The notes below the pieces were generated by a model, which did not search any database, was not told the DNA's origin, and saw nothing but the letters and a program-made list of their open reading frames with translations. Positions 17,845 to 27,385 of a DNA stretch of 64,000 bases are shown one piece after another (the first letter of the stretch is position 1; each line of letters starts with the position of its first letter). This DNA is from Niallia sp052318935 (lineage in GTDB: Bacteria > Bacillota > Bacilli > Bacillales > Cytobacillaceae): assembly GCA_052318935.1 (NCBI GenBank), contig JBQRKO010000012.1; one strand, given 5' to 3'. The translations under genes were made by a program, and so were the position numbers.

Positions 17845-17852
17845 TTAAGATA

Positions 17853-17886
17853 AAAGGACACTAGTATATGAGGGTTAGTGTCCTTT
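17853..17886. terminator. Terminator between convergent genes
   Basis: AAAGGACACTA pairs with TAGTGTCCTTT over 11 bases. The T-run is better on the minus-strand side, so it can also serve the YhfP-like gene ending at 17910. Confidence 0.75.
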
Positions 17887-17909
17887 CGCATGTATATCAT
17901 AAGGAATCT

Positions 17910-18899
17910 TTATATATTCACAATCGTTCTCCCTTTTACTTTGCCTGCTAAAATAGCCGGCAGTGTTTCTGGCAATTCACTTAGTGTTACTTCTTGGTAG
18001 ACAAAGTCGGATAAATTTTTAGGTTTTAAATCTGTCGCCAATCGATCCCATATGTTAATGCGTTCTCCCGTTGGACAATACACGGAGTCAATACCAAGTA
18101 AGTTAACTCCACGAAGAATAAACGGAAATACACTTGTAGGAACCTCTCCGCCACCAGTTAATCCACTAACAGCAACAGATCCTTTGTATTTTATTTTACT
18201 GATAATAGCAGCTAAAGATTCACCGCCAACAGGATCAATGGCGCCTGCCCAAAGCTGCTTATCAAGTGCTTTTATCGTTCCGTTATACACATCTTCTCTG
18301 GAGATAACTTCCTTTGCCCCAAGCTTTGTTAAATACTCTTCTTCATTTTTCCCTGAGCTTGCTACTACATTAAACCCTAGATTCGATAGCATAGCTACTC
18401 CAAAACTGCCAACCCCCCCAGTAGCACCTGTTACAAGAACTTTTCCATTATCAGGAGTTAATCCATTATCCTCTAATCGTTGAACTGAAAGAGCAGCTGT
18501 AAAACCTGCTGTACCAATAGTCATCGCTTCTTTTAAAGAAAGTCCATCTGGAAGCGGCACAATCCAATCAGCCGGAACCCGGGCATATTCACTATAGCCC
18601 CCAGAATGAGAAACGCCGATATCATAACTTGTTGCAATCACTTTATCTCCTTCTTTATATCGTTCATCTTCAGAAGAAACAACAACTCCTGCCAAATCAA
18701 TGCCAGGAATATGGGGATAAGACCTTACTATTTTTCCATTTGGAGTAGCAGCAAGTCCATCCTTATAGTTGATGCCAGAATGATAGACTTTGATGACAAC
18801 CTCTCCATTCGATAAATCATTTAAGCTTATATCTTTTACCTTTACAGAAAAATCATCTTCTTTTTTATCTACAACTACAGCTTGAAAAGTCGTCTCCAT
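17910..18899 (-). CDS. Zinc-free medium-chain quinone oxidoreductase, YhdH/YhfP family
   Basis: A cytoplasmic NADPH-dependent oxidoreductase of 329 residues. It has a GroES-like N-terminal half with INYKDGLAATPNGKI and PHIPGIDLAGVV, and a Rossmann half with the nucleotide loop VTGATGGVGSFGVAML (about residues 152-167). The cysteine/glutamate zinc ligands of alcohol dehydrogenases are absent. Relatives reduce acryloyl-CoA (AcuI) or quinones; Bacillus YhfP has the same length. AGGTG precedes the ATG. No neighbours suggest a pathway. Confidence 0.87.
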   Translation of the reverse strand: METTFQAVVVDKKEDDFSVKVKDISLNDLSNGEVVIKVYHSGINYKDGLAATPNGKIVRSYPHIPGIDLAGVVVSSEDERYKEGDKVIATSYDIGVSHSGGYSEYARVPADWIVPLPDGLSLKEAMTIGTAGFTAALSVQRLEDNGLTPDNGKVLVTGATGGVGSFGVAMLSNLGFNVVASSGKNEEEYLTKLGAKEVISREDVYNGTIKALDKQLWAGAIDPVGGESLAAIISKIKYKGSVAVSGLTGGGEVPTSVFPFILRGVNLLGIDSVYCPTGERINIWDRLATDLKPKNLSDFVYQEVTLSELPETLPAILAGKVKGRTIVNI

Positions 18900-19048
18900 T
18901 TTTGTTCACCTCGGTTTCATAGTAGCAACATGCTAAGAGCTAGTCAAAACAAATGAATTACACTACAAATACAGTAATAACAGTGATTGAATAAGGGTTT
19001 TATCAAATCATGCTGTATATAAATGGATGGCAGCAATTTGGATATATT

Positions 19049-19077
19049 TGAAACTTTTTCCTGCATCTTTTCGTATA
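19049..19077 (+). promoter_or_regulatory. Sigma-W-like (ECF) promoter
   Basis: TGAAAC (19049-19054), 17 bases, then CGTATA (19072-19077) match the sigma-W pattern TGAAAC-N16/17-CGTA. It lies 24 bases before the DUF2207-like gene and its AGGAGGTG ribosome site, so the gene was probably part of the cell-envelope stress response. Confidence 0.6.
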
Positions 19078-19100
19078 AAATGTACAGGAGGTGTTAACAA

Positions 19101-20822
19101 ATGAAAAAATTCATCTTCGTACCGATTACACTACTTATGATTTATTTCCTTTTCCCAAAGACCGCTATGGCCGTGGAATATTCTATTAGCTCTCTTAAAA
19201 TTGAAGCAAATTTACAAAAAGACGGAAATGTACAAGTGTAAGAAATACAAACCTATTCTTTCGATGGAGAATTTAATGGCATAACGAGAGAAATTTTCCC
19301 CAAAAAAGGGACTTCTATTACAAATTTTGAGGCAAAAGAAAACGGAAAACCGTTAAAAGTAGAGAAAGAAGATAATTTATATCGCATTTATCGTAAAGGT
19401 TCGGATGAATCCATTGTGGTAAATCTTTTTTATACGATTAAAAACGGAGTAGATGTTTATCCAGATGTCGCCCAGTTTTACTGGCCATTTTTTGATAACA
19501 GAAATGAATCGACATACAACAATCTTTCTATCACCATCCATCCTCCTGCACCTACGAAGGATGTTATTGCGTTTGGATATGATGAATCGTTTGGCACTGA
19601 AAAAGTAATACCTAATGGATCTGTGTTATTTCAACTAGGGGAAGTTCCTGCTGAAGTAAATGGAGATATTCGTGTAGCATATGATAAAAGTTTGTTTTCA
19701 GCAGCACAAAATATTCAGAACCAGCCGATGAAGGAAAAGATTCTTTCGGAAAAAAATAAGATGATAACAGAAGCAGCAAATTATGCAGAAAAACAGGAGA
19801 AGGTAACTTCTGTTGGAACGATAGCCCTTCTTAGTTTATCTGTTATACTTTTTGGATCGATGTATATTCTTTTTTTCAAAGGACGAAATAAAAAGAATGC
19901 AGTATTACGGAATATCCCTGCTTATTTTACCGTTCCAAAACAAATAATGAGTCTTCCTGCCACTATTTTTTATACAAACCAACGTCAATTGCCAGCAGAA
20001 GCAATGGGTGCAGCATTATTAGACTTATTAAGAAAGGGCATCATTGAAAAGAGAAATGAAGACTCCTTCCGAGTATTACAACAGCAGAATGATAGGAAAA
20101 AACACGAAAGATTATTAATTGATTTTTTATTTTATACAGTTGGAAATAGAGGCGAATTTCGCTTTGACGATTTAAAGATCTATATAAATAAAAAGAAAAA
20201 TCATCAAAAATATCATGATTTCCAAGTAAAATGGAATCAAGCAGTGAAAGAGGAATTAAAAGAATATGCTTTATATGAAAAAAATGCACGCGTAAATTGG
20301 TATTTTGCTATCCAAACCGTTCTATTACTGCCATGTTTATATTTTTTCCCAGCGTATCAGTTGTTCGGTTTATTATTTGCAAGCACCGTGTTAATCGTAG
20401 CTTCTCTTTTATTCGCCCTGCTTTATCGACCAAAAACTTATGAAGGCTTTGAAATTCTGCATCAATGGAAATCATTGCTAAATAATTTTCCTACTATCAC
20501 AAAAAATGAGTGGGAAAAGCTTTCAGACGATGAACGCATGCGAATATATATTTACGGGCTTGGTATAAACAATAAAAATATTACTCGAAAAAATGAAGCT
20601 TTAGCGAAATCTATCCCCTTTCCAAACATGAATCTATCGTATCAAACATCAGAATATCAGGCATTTGATATTCTGACATTCTATTATTTTGGCACCCTTG
20701 CTTCCACCAATTTTTATGATGCAAACAAGTCGGTGGAAAAAACAATGCATGGAAGCTATGGCAGCTCTAGTTCCTTCACAGGCGGTGGCGGTGGAGGCGG
20801 CGGTGGTTCAGGAGCATTTTAA
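19101..20822 (+). pseudogene. DUF2207-like membrane protein with in-frame stop codon
   Basis: From the ATG at 19101 (RBS AGGAGGTG) the frame reads a signal peptide (residues 1-24) and the start of a DUF2207-like outside domain, then meets TAA at 19239-19241 (codon 47), between VQV and EIQTYSF. The same frame then continues unbroken to 20822, giving 574 codons in all: outer domain with FNGITREIFP and QFYWPFFDN, one membrane helix (about 235-256), a long inside region, a two-helix membrane hairpin and a glycine-rich tail GGGGGGGGGSGAF typical of the family. A single base change (for example GAA to TAA) explains the break. Internal starts could give a secreted-domain-less product. Alternatively this is a sequencing error. 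Confidence 0.85.
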
Positions 20823-20845
20823 AATAATGACCTACCTTGTATATT

Positions 20846-20876
20846 GACCATCCGTGTAGAACGGATGGCCTTTTTC
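20846..20876 (+). terminator. Terminator of the DUF2207-like gene
   Basis: CCATCCG pairs with CGGATGG around TGTAGAA, followed by CCTTTTT. Confidence 0.85.
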
Positions 20877-21024
20877 GTTATGGTTTATGATGTCGGAACC
20901 AGTGAGGTTTTGGGTTTACTTGTTTGGTGAAAACAGAAAGTAAAGTACCTTTAATCGCAAGTTTTGAAATTATACTATTCACAGGAAAATTCGCATGAGG
21001 ATTTGTCCTACTCCGGGATTCTAT

Positions 21025-21587
21025 TAGACAAAATATCGATTTCTACTGTTTTTTTGTCTTTGAGAACCTCTCTTTTAGACAATATTTCGTTTTTTACTGT
21101 TGTTTTGTCTTTGAGAACCTCTCTTTTAGACAATATTTCGTTTTTTACTGTTGTTTTGTCTTTGAGAACCTCTCTTTTAGACAATATTTCGTTTTTTACT
21201 GCCGTTTTGTCTTTGAGAACCTCTCTATTAGACAAAATTTCGTTTTTTACTGCCGTTTTGTCTTTGAGAACCTCTCTTTTAGACAAAATATCGATTTCTA
21301 CTGTTTTTTTGTCTTTGAGAACCTCTCTATTAGGACAAAATTTCGATTTTTACTGTTGTTTTGTCTTTGAGAACCTCTCTTTTAGACAAAATTTCGTTTT
21401 TTACTGCCGTTTTGTCTTTGAGAACCTCTCTTTTAGACAAAATTTCGTTTTTTACTGCCGTTTTGTCTTTGAGAACCTCTCTTTTAGACAAAATATCGAT
21501 TTCTACTGTTTTTTTGTCTTTGAGAACCTCTCTATTAGGACAAAATTTCGTTTTTTACTGTTGTTTTGTCTTTGAGAACCTCTCTAT
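21025..21587. repeat. Array of eleven 51-bp palindromic tandem repeats
   Basis: Eleven head-to-tail units of 51 bases cover 563 bases; units 7 and 11 have one extra G. Each unit reads TAGACAAAATTTCG-like, then TTTTTTACTG, TTTTGTCT, TTGAGAACCTCTC. Each holds two inverted repeats: AGACAAAA with TTTTGTCT across an 18-base loop, and GAGA-ACC-TCTC. A twelfth unit starts at 21588 but decays. Because 51 is divisible by three, both strands show long open frames (17-residue periods), but there is no ribosome site and the extra G residues shift the frame, so I do not call a gene. Variant order shows block duplication of several units (5-7 repeated as 9-11). Confidence 0.93.
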
Positions 21588-21646
21588 TAAACAATATCTC
21601 TTGTTTGCACCACTAAAGTAAACCAGTCAAACTTTTACACACTAGT

Positions 21647-22495
21647 TCACTTTTTCCGCAATTGTTCAATAACCGCCATCACATCTTCATCACCTAAATT
21701 ATTTGCGAGCGCCTGTTGATATGTTTCATTTGCAGACGTACCAATTGGCAATAATTCATCTGTTTCACTAGCAAGTCGTAAATCTTTAGCCATATGCTTT
21801 AAGGCAAAAGCAGCAGGAAAGTCATTATGTAAAATGCTTGGTGTTTTCATTTTAGAAATAGCCGTTCCGACTGCACTTTCGGAGATAATGGTCAGCATAT
21901 CTTCTGTATTAATGCCTTGATTTTGTGCAAATAACACAGATTCTGCGATGCCTTGTACGGTAATGCCTAATAATAAGTTAATCGCTAGTTTAGCGTTGCT
22001 GCCAGAACCAGAATCCCCTAAGTAAAGGGACATTTTACTCATCGGCTCAAACAATGGCTTCACTTGTTGGTAAGTTGCTTCCTCTCCACCAACTAATACG
22101 ATTAACGTACCGTCCTTTGCTGGCTGCACACTTCCTGAAACAGGTGCATCTAAAAACGAAACAGCTGATTTTTTTGCGGCATTATACAGTTCCTTTGATG
22201 TTTTTGGAGACACAGTGCTCATATCAATAAAAATTTTGCCCGCGTCCGCCAATCCAAAAAGATTTTGATCAAAGTACAAACTTTTCACTGCCGCATCATC
22301 CGAAACCATGGTAAAAATAACATCACTTGTTTCCACTAATTCCTGAAGATTTTCTGCTTGCACCGCTCCTTGCTTCACAAGCTCTTCCCCTTTAGCTGCA
22401 GTACGATTATAAATTTTCACGTTGAATCCAGCTTTTATTAGATTAGAAGCAATCGGTATTCCCATATTTCCAAGTCCTATCCAGCCTATTTTCAT
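21647..22495 (-). CDS. NAD(P)-dependent beta-hydroxyacid dehydrogenase (HIBADH family)
   Basis: A 282-residue enzyme of the 3-hydroxyisobutyrate/tartronate-semialdehyde/glyoxylate reductase group. The N-terminal Rossmann loop IGWIGLGNMGIPIASNL, the FLDAPVSGSVQPAKDGTL substrate-binding motif (about 120-137) and the catalytic Lys in GSNAKLAINLLLG (about 168-180) are all present. I chose the ATG at 22495 since the Rossmann motif should begin within a few residues of the start and AAGGGAAGGG lies upstream; a longer frame begins at 22531. No partner genes give the substrate. Succinic semialdehyde or glyoxylate reductase activity is possible for this class. Confidence 0.87.
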   Translation of the reverse strand: MKIGWIGLGNMGIPIASNLIKAGFNVKIYNRTAAKGEELVKQGAVQAENLQELVETSDVIFTMVSDDAAVKSLYFDQNLFGLADAGKIFIDMSTVSPKTSKELYNAAKKSAVSFLDAPVSGSVQPAKDGTLIVLVGGEEATYQQVKPLFEPMSKMSLYLGDSGSGSNAKLAINLLLGITVQGIAESVLFAQNQGINTEDMLTIISESAVGTAISKMKTPSILHNDFPAAFALKHMAKDLRLASETDELLPIGTSANETYQQALANNLGDEDVMAVIEQLRKK

Positions 22496-23128
22496 CGTAA
22501 TATACCCTTCCCTTCCTATATCATTACCCAACTATAAGAATAGCATATTTGTTTCTGCGTATAATAGAATCTTATCTTTATATTTTTGAATATTCTATCT
22601 ATTTTTAACTATTTCGTCACAAGTTTGGGGAAGAAATATTAATTAGCAACCACAAAGAAACACCCTATTATGGAATAAGGTGTTCTTAGTCTTGATAGAT
22701 TTAATTTGATGCTGAAGCAGTTTATGCTGCAGTTGTAGTTTCAAACTTGTACAGAATATCCTCTGAGTTAGTTTTTCAATCGTGATCCTTTTTTACTTCT
22801 TTCTTTTTCTTGAAAATAATTTTTATTGTACTTGTCAATTCTAATACTTTTTTATATTCTTTTTTTCATCCTTCTTTTTATGGTCTTTGTGCTCCACCTG
22901 TCTTTACCGTCCTTATTTTTCTAAAGTTTCATAAATCATGATGAATATTCATTTAGAAACTTTGTAGTATATCTTATGAAACAAGCTATAAACTTGACAG
23001 GTCAAATCTCTTAATTTTGCATATTCCCCCACAACCATGCCCTTTATCTTTTTTTAATAAAAAACATTAGATAACCTAGTAAAATTAGGATATTATTAAA
23101 ATAACTTAATAAAAAAAGGTGATTACCA
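22496..23128. other. Gene-free gap with one hairpin and an operator-like repeat
   Basis: AACACCCTATT and AATAAGGTGTT near 22659-22684 form a hairpin not clearly linked to a gene. Just before the Lrp gene, CCTA-N7-TAGG (23075-23089) inside AT-rich DNA could be an Lrp autoregulatory site. Between 22700 and 23040 only pyrimidine-rich sequence with no supported gene is seen. Confidence 0.4.
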
Positions 23129-23599
23129 ATGGATGCATACGATTTAAAAATCATCAACCTGTTGATAGAGAATGGAAGAATAAAATGGGCGGACTTAGCT
23201 TCCGAAGTTGGTTTGTCAGCTCCAGCTGCAGCAGAACGTGTCAATCGTTTAGTAGAACAAAGAGTAATTAAACAGTATCAAGCAGTAGTGGATGCAGAGG
23301 CAGTTGGATGTGAGTGTACGGCATTTGTAGCCGTTTCACTGGAACACCCGAAATTTCGAGATGCTTTTTTATCCGTTGTTCAACAGTTGGCAGAAGTGCA
23401 GGAATGTCATCATATTGCCGGTGAAGATGATTATTTATTAAAGGTGCGATGTAGAAATACAAAAGATTTAGATCGAGTAATAAGTCATGACCTTAAAAGT
23501 GTGGAAGGTGTTTTCCGAACAAAAACAACGATTGTGATGGACACATTAAAGGAAACGACTAAACTCCCTTTACAAAAACATACATTTCAAATGGAGTGA
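23129..23599 (+). CDS. Lrp/AsnC family transcriptional regulator
   Basis: A 156-residue regulator with an N-terminal winged helix-turn-helix (LLIENGRIKWADLASEVGLSAPAAAERVNRL, split over about residues 11-42) and a C-terminal RAM effector domain (about 65-145) with VQECHHIAGEDDYLLKVRC. Such proteins bind an amino acid and control its transport or metabolism. It is followed four bases later by a LysE-family exporter, so it most likely controls that exporter in response to an amino acid, as in the LrpC/LysE pairs found across Bacillaceae. AAAAAAAGGTG precedes ATG. Confidence 0.9.
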   Translation: MDAYDLKIINLLIENGRIKWADLASEVGLSAPAAAERVNRLVEQRVIKQYQAVVDAEAVGCECTAFVAVSLEHPKFRDAFLSVVQQLAEVQECHHIAGEDDYLLKVRCRNTKDLDRVISHDLKSVEGVFRTKTTIVMDTLKETTKLPLQKHTFQME

Positions 23600-23603
23600 G
23601 AAG

Positions 23604-24215
23604 ATGGCTATTGTTTATTTGCTGAAAGGAATAATTTTAGGAGTATCAATCGCAGCACCTGTAGGTCCAATTGGTGCACTTTGCATTCAAAGAACATTGA
23701 CACAGGGGCGTTTATATGGATTTATTTCCGGACTTGGGGCAGCAACAGCTGACGGCATGTATGGCTTGATCGCAGCGTTTGGTTTGACGATTATTACGCA
23801 TTTTTTAGTAGGCTATCAATTTTGGTTTCAACTGGTTGGAGGATGCTTCCTTTTATATCTTGGAGCTAAAACAGCTAGGACGAAAGCTGCTTCTCTCCAT
23901 TCAACAGTGGAAAGAAAAACTATCCTAAATGCGTATTTTTCCGTATTCCTCCTCACTTTAACGAATCCCATGACGATTCTTTCGTTTATTGCTATTTTCT
24001 CAGGATTTGGTGCAACGTCATCACAGGGAACTATTTCTCTTGCTATCTTATTAGTTGTAGGAGTCTTTATCGGTTCTGCATGCTGGTGGATCCTATTAAG
24101 CTTTGCTGTTAACTTGTCTCGAGAAAAAATGATGCCTCATTTAGGATTGGTTAACAAACTGTCTGGGAGCTTGATCATCCTATTTGGTTTGCTTGGAATT
24201 GTGAAAGTTTTTTAA
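23604..24215 (+). CDS. LysE/RhtB family amino-acid exporter
   Basis: A 203-residue inner-membrane exporter with six hydrophobic helices. The family signature GVSIAAPVGPIGALCIQRTLTQGR (split across about residues 13-36) and the TLTNPMTILSFIAIFSGFG segment (about 113-131) are clear. LysE proteins export basic or small neutral amino acids when internal levels are toxic. It begins four bases after the Lrp-type regulator, with its ribosome site GGAGTGAG inside the end of that gene, so the two form one operon. The exact amino acid is unknown. Confidence 0.9.
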   Translation: MAIVYLLKGIILGVSIAAPVGPIGALCIQRTLTQGRLYGFISGLGAATADGMYGLIAAFGLTIITHFLVGYQFWFQLVGGCFLLYLGAKTARTKAASLHSTVERKTILNAYFSVFLLTLTNPMTILSFIAIFSGFGATSSQGTISLAILLVVGVFIGSACWWILLSFAVNLSREKMMPHLGLVNKLSGSLIILFGLLGIVKVF

Positions 24216-24234
24216 TTAAGGCTACCCTGAAAAT

Positions 24235-24395
24235 AAGCTCTGTTAAAAGGGGTTTTCCGAAGCTTATCGCTCGCTTTCCGCGGGGCGAGCGCCGAGCCTC
24301 CTCGTCACTTTGCTTCTGCGGGGTCTCGCCTTTCTCGCTAATCCCGCAGGAGTCGAGTGAACGCTTCTCCAAACCAATATCATTCTTAGCTCTAA
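24235..24395 (+). repeat. Core repeat, family B/C hybrid
   Basis: Starts AAGCTCTGTTAAAA (family B end), then GGTTTTCCGAAGCTTATCGC, then the full GC-rich core CGCTTTCCGCGGGGCGAGCGC ... ATCCCGCAGGAGTC, then CGCTTCTCCAAACCAA resembling the right part of family C. The right end is not sharply defined. Confidence 0.65.
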
Positions 24396-24468
24396 CTCCT
24401 TATATCTCCACGCTGAATGAACACTACTTATTTTCATCTCCTATGGTGCGAATTTTATTAGCATGGGT

Positions 24469-24600
24469 GTCTCTGTTAAACTTGCCTGTTGATTGCAGCA
24501 AGAGGCATTCGCTTTCCGCGTGCGGTCCGGGAGCCCTCTCGTCGCTTTGACTCGCTTTTCCCTCAGGAGTCTCACGCCTTCCGCTCCAATTAACAAAGTA
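24469..24600 (+). repeat. Degenerate family B repeat
   Basis: GTCTCTGTTAAA opens the element and AATTAACAAAG lies near the end. The core between them is eroded (CGCTTTCCGCGTGCGG, CCTCAGGAGTC). It follows the previous repeat by about 75 bases. Confidence 0.55.
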
Positions 24601-24729
24601 TCAAAATTAGTAATTAACTTTAACACACCTTAATTATAGTGATCATAAACGAAACTAGCCCCTTACTCATAATTTCGTAGGGTTAATTTGGTTAAACTGA
24701 ATTACTACAAAACCAAACCTAAATCAAAG

Positions 24730-25076
24730 AAACATTCGAAAGGAGCTCGTTGGATCTAGAAGCATTATTGCCTTGACAGATCGTATTGACACAGATTCTA
24801 TGTGTAGACAGTCATTACAAAAAATTGAAGGTAATAATTCAAGGGAAAGGATATGTAGCCGCGGGTTCTTACACAATTGATCGACTAATGCATAATATTC
24901 GCGCTATCGGTTTTAATGAAAAGGATGTATGGAATATGACCTCATTTGTTCCATTACAAGCTTGTAATTACTTACATACACTTGAAAATCTATCTATAAA
25001 GCCATTCAGTTTTATAGATGAAACTAAAAAAAGAACACATTTTAAAGCTCCTGTACCAGAACTGGTTCTAGCTTAA
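24730..25076 (+). pseudogene. C-terminal remnant of a NagA-type amidohydrolase
   Basis: Frames reading SIIALTDRIDTDS and then, after a shift near 24800, VIIQGKGYVAAGSYTIDRL and FNEKDVWNMTSF align in order with the C-terminal end of N-acetylglucosamine-6-phosphate deacetylase-like amidohydrolases (LTDA ... GS-TLTLD ... A-RMAT-NPA). About two thirds of the protein are missing upstream. An ATG-led frame of 96 codons remains from 24786 but begins in the middle of the domain. Assignment is inferred from this pattern and is moderate. A broken LacI regulator fragment lies next to it. Confidence 0.45.
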
Positions 25077-25085
25077 GTATAAAAA

Positions 25086-25112
25086 GACCACATTTCGAAT
25101 GTGGCCTTTTTT
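25086..25112 (+). terminator. Terminator after the amidohydrolase remnant
   Basis: GACCACATT pairs with AATGTGGCC around TCG, followed by TTTTTT. Confidence 0.8.
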
Positions 25113-25545
25113 ATGTTGACTTCCTTTTAATAAACTCTAATTCCAATTTATTAATGGTTGGAACATCTTTATTATTAATTAAATTATATAATAAATTTGC
25201 TGCTGTCTCACCCAACTCTTTAATGGGTTGATGTATCGTTGTAAGCTCCACTACTTTCGATATTGGCTGATTATCAAAGTCCTATAACTGCCAAATCTTC
25301 AGGTATCCGTATTCCTTGATTCTTAGCTTCGTAGATGATTCCGGCGGCTACATAATCACTTCCTACAACCATAGCTGTGGGACGATTTCGACTGTTCTAG
25401 AAGTGTTTTTGCTACTCTAATTCCATCCTCAATTGTATACTGTTCAGTAAAGTACCAATTATCCCTCCATTTTAATCCGTATTCCTTTTGATGGTGAAAA
25501 AATGATTTCTTCAAACATATTTTGTTCTTTTTAGATCAAAATTTT
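25111..25545 (-). pseudogene. LacI-family regulator, C-terminal fragment with frameshifts
   Basis: Read on the minus strand, three frames together give WYFTEQYTIEDGIRVAKTLLE, AMVVGSDYVAAGIIYEAKN with GIRIPEDLAVIG, and VVELTTIHQPIKELGETAA ending in a stop at 25111-25113. This is the C-terminal sugar-binding part of a LacI/PurR regulator; the DNA-binding domain is gone and at least two frameshifts separate the pieces (near 25395 and 25270). Together with the neighbouring amidohydrolase remnant it may be what is left of an amino-sugar locus. Confidence 0.8.
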
Positions 25546-25597
25546 ATTTTAGAGAAGTCCCATTAGTAAATCGAATTTGCTAGCGGGATCCCAAACT

Positions 25598-25630
25598 AAA
25601 AACTCCTCACTACATAAGCAAGGAGTTTTT
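25598..25630. terminator. Terminator hairpin
   Basis: AAAAACTCCT pairs perfectly with AGGAGTTTTT across 13 bases. It lies between the LacI fragment and the glycosyltransferase gene. A second inverted pair, AACACTAGTTG and CAACTAGTGTT (about 25677-25733), lies closer to the glycosyltransferase end. Confidence 0.75.
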
Positions 25631-25810
25631 AATTATGAATAATATTTAATTTGAAACCACTATATCCAAGAACTAAAACACTAGTTGTAACGCCATTTTT
25701 TTATTCAGCCTCATTTATGTTACGCCAACTAGTGTTCTTCTTGAGTTTATTTTATGGGAATGGTTTCATGTCAAAAGCAATTAAGAATATTTAATGTAAA
25801 AAAATCTCTT

Positions 25811-27385
25811 CTACGCAGCATGTCTCCCGCGCAATGTCCAAATTTGATAAACCATCATTAACGATTTAATAATCGTTAAGTAGGTCAACGTGATCCAACC
25901 GCCCATCAAATAAGGTTTAATTGCTTCTTGCACTGCAGGACTAGTCAAAAAATCTCTATACTCAACACAAGCATAAACTGCCCCTAAGCTGAGGATAATA
26001 GCAAAAAAGATCCCTTGTGTTAATTTACTTCTTGTTTTCCCTGATTCTGCTGCATATTGGTTGGCCCAGCCGTCTTTTTTATTTGCTGAAAGTTTGCCTA
26101 GCCAAACTTGGCTGAATGTCATTAAGTTCACCCATAAATACAATTCGGGACTGATAAGCAAAAAGGCAAAAATAACATCAACGGTTCTGTGCATCGGTGT
26201 TTTAATGGCTAGCATCATGTTTAATACCGATGCAAGACCAACTGGTATTAACCAAATCCATGACCAATAATACTGATCAGTTGCAAGGGCTACAGACAAA
26301 AGGGTTAGAAACATAACACGTATTACTAAATCAGAAAACAGCTTCATTTGGTTTCGCCATATTTTCCCTTTATGCCTTGTTTGTACACTTAAATCTTTAT
26401 TGGTGAGCAAATCTACAGTTTCTGAACTCCATTTATTACGCTGCTCTCGGAAGGTATGATACGATCTCATCGCATCTACAAAGCATCGCCCTTCAGGACT
26501 AATTAACGTTTTCCAACCGGATTTTTGGAGCTGCCATGTTAAAAGCATATCTTCTACATCACTATCGTTCTGCCATGGGCCATCTAATTTATTATGATTC
26601 ACTACCTCCTGCAATGCCTCTGGTCTAAAAAGAGTCGCCTGACCGCCAAGTACATAGGTGCTTCCTCCATGATATTGAAGATCAAGGAGCCAGCTGGCCA
26701 TATCTTGTTTTTGCTGATGCGTCCACCACCTTGTAATAGGACCGCCATATTCGCCACTCGCTATTTTTTCTTCATAATACACATCATTTTTAGACAGAAG
26801 GCTTTTCTTTTTTGGCATACGCATTGTATATTTTGCCATTACTCCGCCAATATTACGGGCACTCATTAAGCCTTCCCATAAATTTTTCAAACAATTTGGG
26901 GCAAGCCTGCTGTCTGCATCCATCCCTAAAATGGCTTTAATACTTTGTTTATATAACTCCTGATGTTCGGTTAACTGCTTATTATATAAATCGAGTACAT
27001 CTCCATAAAGCAGCTTCCATCCAGCATTTAATGCTCCAACTTTTCGAAGCTTATTATTTTCTGTTACAATTACCTTTAAATTTAAGTTAAACTCTTCACC
27101 AGCAGCAATTGCTTTTTCTTCTGTTCGATCCGTACAATTGTCTGCAACAACATATACATCCAATTCTACTTCTTTAGGGAGCAATTGATCATGGAGGCCA
27201 GCTAAACAATCTCGAATAGATTTCTCTTCATTATGGGCAGGAATCAGTGCGATAATTCTCGGTTTCATATACGATTTTTTTACACCAGGTATACTAAAAA
27301 ACGAAATACTCCCTTTATCTTGTTCTACGATAACTGACAAGTAATCCACCATCTTCCTCTTAATTTTTGGCGACTGTTTATCCAT
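25811..27385 (-). CDS. Processive membrane glycosyltransferase, GT2 family
   Basis: A 524-residue enzyme that would polymerise or add sugars from a nucleotide donor at the inner membrane face. The GT-A domain shows ALIPAHNEEKSI, VVADNCTDRT, the metal-binding DADSR (about residues 155-159), the acceptor-binding GGQATLFR, the general-base SDVEDMLLTWQLQ and the QRNKWS motif equal to QxxRW of cellulose/hyaluronan/PNAG synthases. Four or five membrane helices fill the C-terminal third. No deacetylase or c-di-GMP partner is adjacent. No clear ribosome site precedes the chosen ATG; a start 11 codons later has GAGGA only two or three bases before it, so the start is uncertain. Product polymer is unknown. 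Confidence 0.85.
   Translation of the reverse strand: MDKQSPKIKRKMVDYLSVIVEQDKGSISFFSIPGVKKSYMKPRIIALIPAHNEEKSIRDCLAGLHDQLLPKEVELDVYVVADNCTDRTEEKAIAAGEEFNLNLKVIVTENNKLRKVGALNAGWKLLYGDVLDLYNKQLTEHQELYKQSIKAILGMDADSRLAPNCLKNLWEGLMSARNIGGVMAKYTMRMPKKKSLLSKNDVYYEEKIASGEYGGPITRWWTHQQKQDMASWLLDLQYHGGSTYVLGGQATLFRPEALQEVVNHNKLDGPWQNDSDVEDMLLTWQLQKSGWKTLISPEGRCFVDAMRSYHTFREQRNKWSSETVDLLTNKDLSVQTRHKGKIWRNQMKLFSDLVIRVMFLTLLSVALATDQYYWSWIWLIPVGLASVLNMMLAIKTPMHRTVDVIFAFLLISPELYLWVNLMTFSQVWLGKLSANKKDGWANQYAAESGKTRSKLTQGIFFAIILSLGAVYACVEYRDFLTSPAVQEAIKPYLMGGWITLTYLTIIKSLMMVYQIWTLRGRHAA

Noticed and set aside
21025..21587. CRISPR array
   Set aside because: The units are contiguous with no unique spacers and no cas genes are nearby.
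20964..21621. Long open frames on both strands of the 51-bp array, with a 17-residue period
   Set aside because: They arise because 51 is a multiple of three. No ribosome site is present, the single-base insertions shift the frame, and both strands are equally open.
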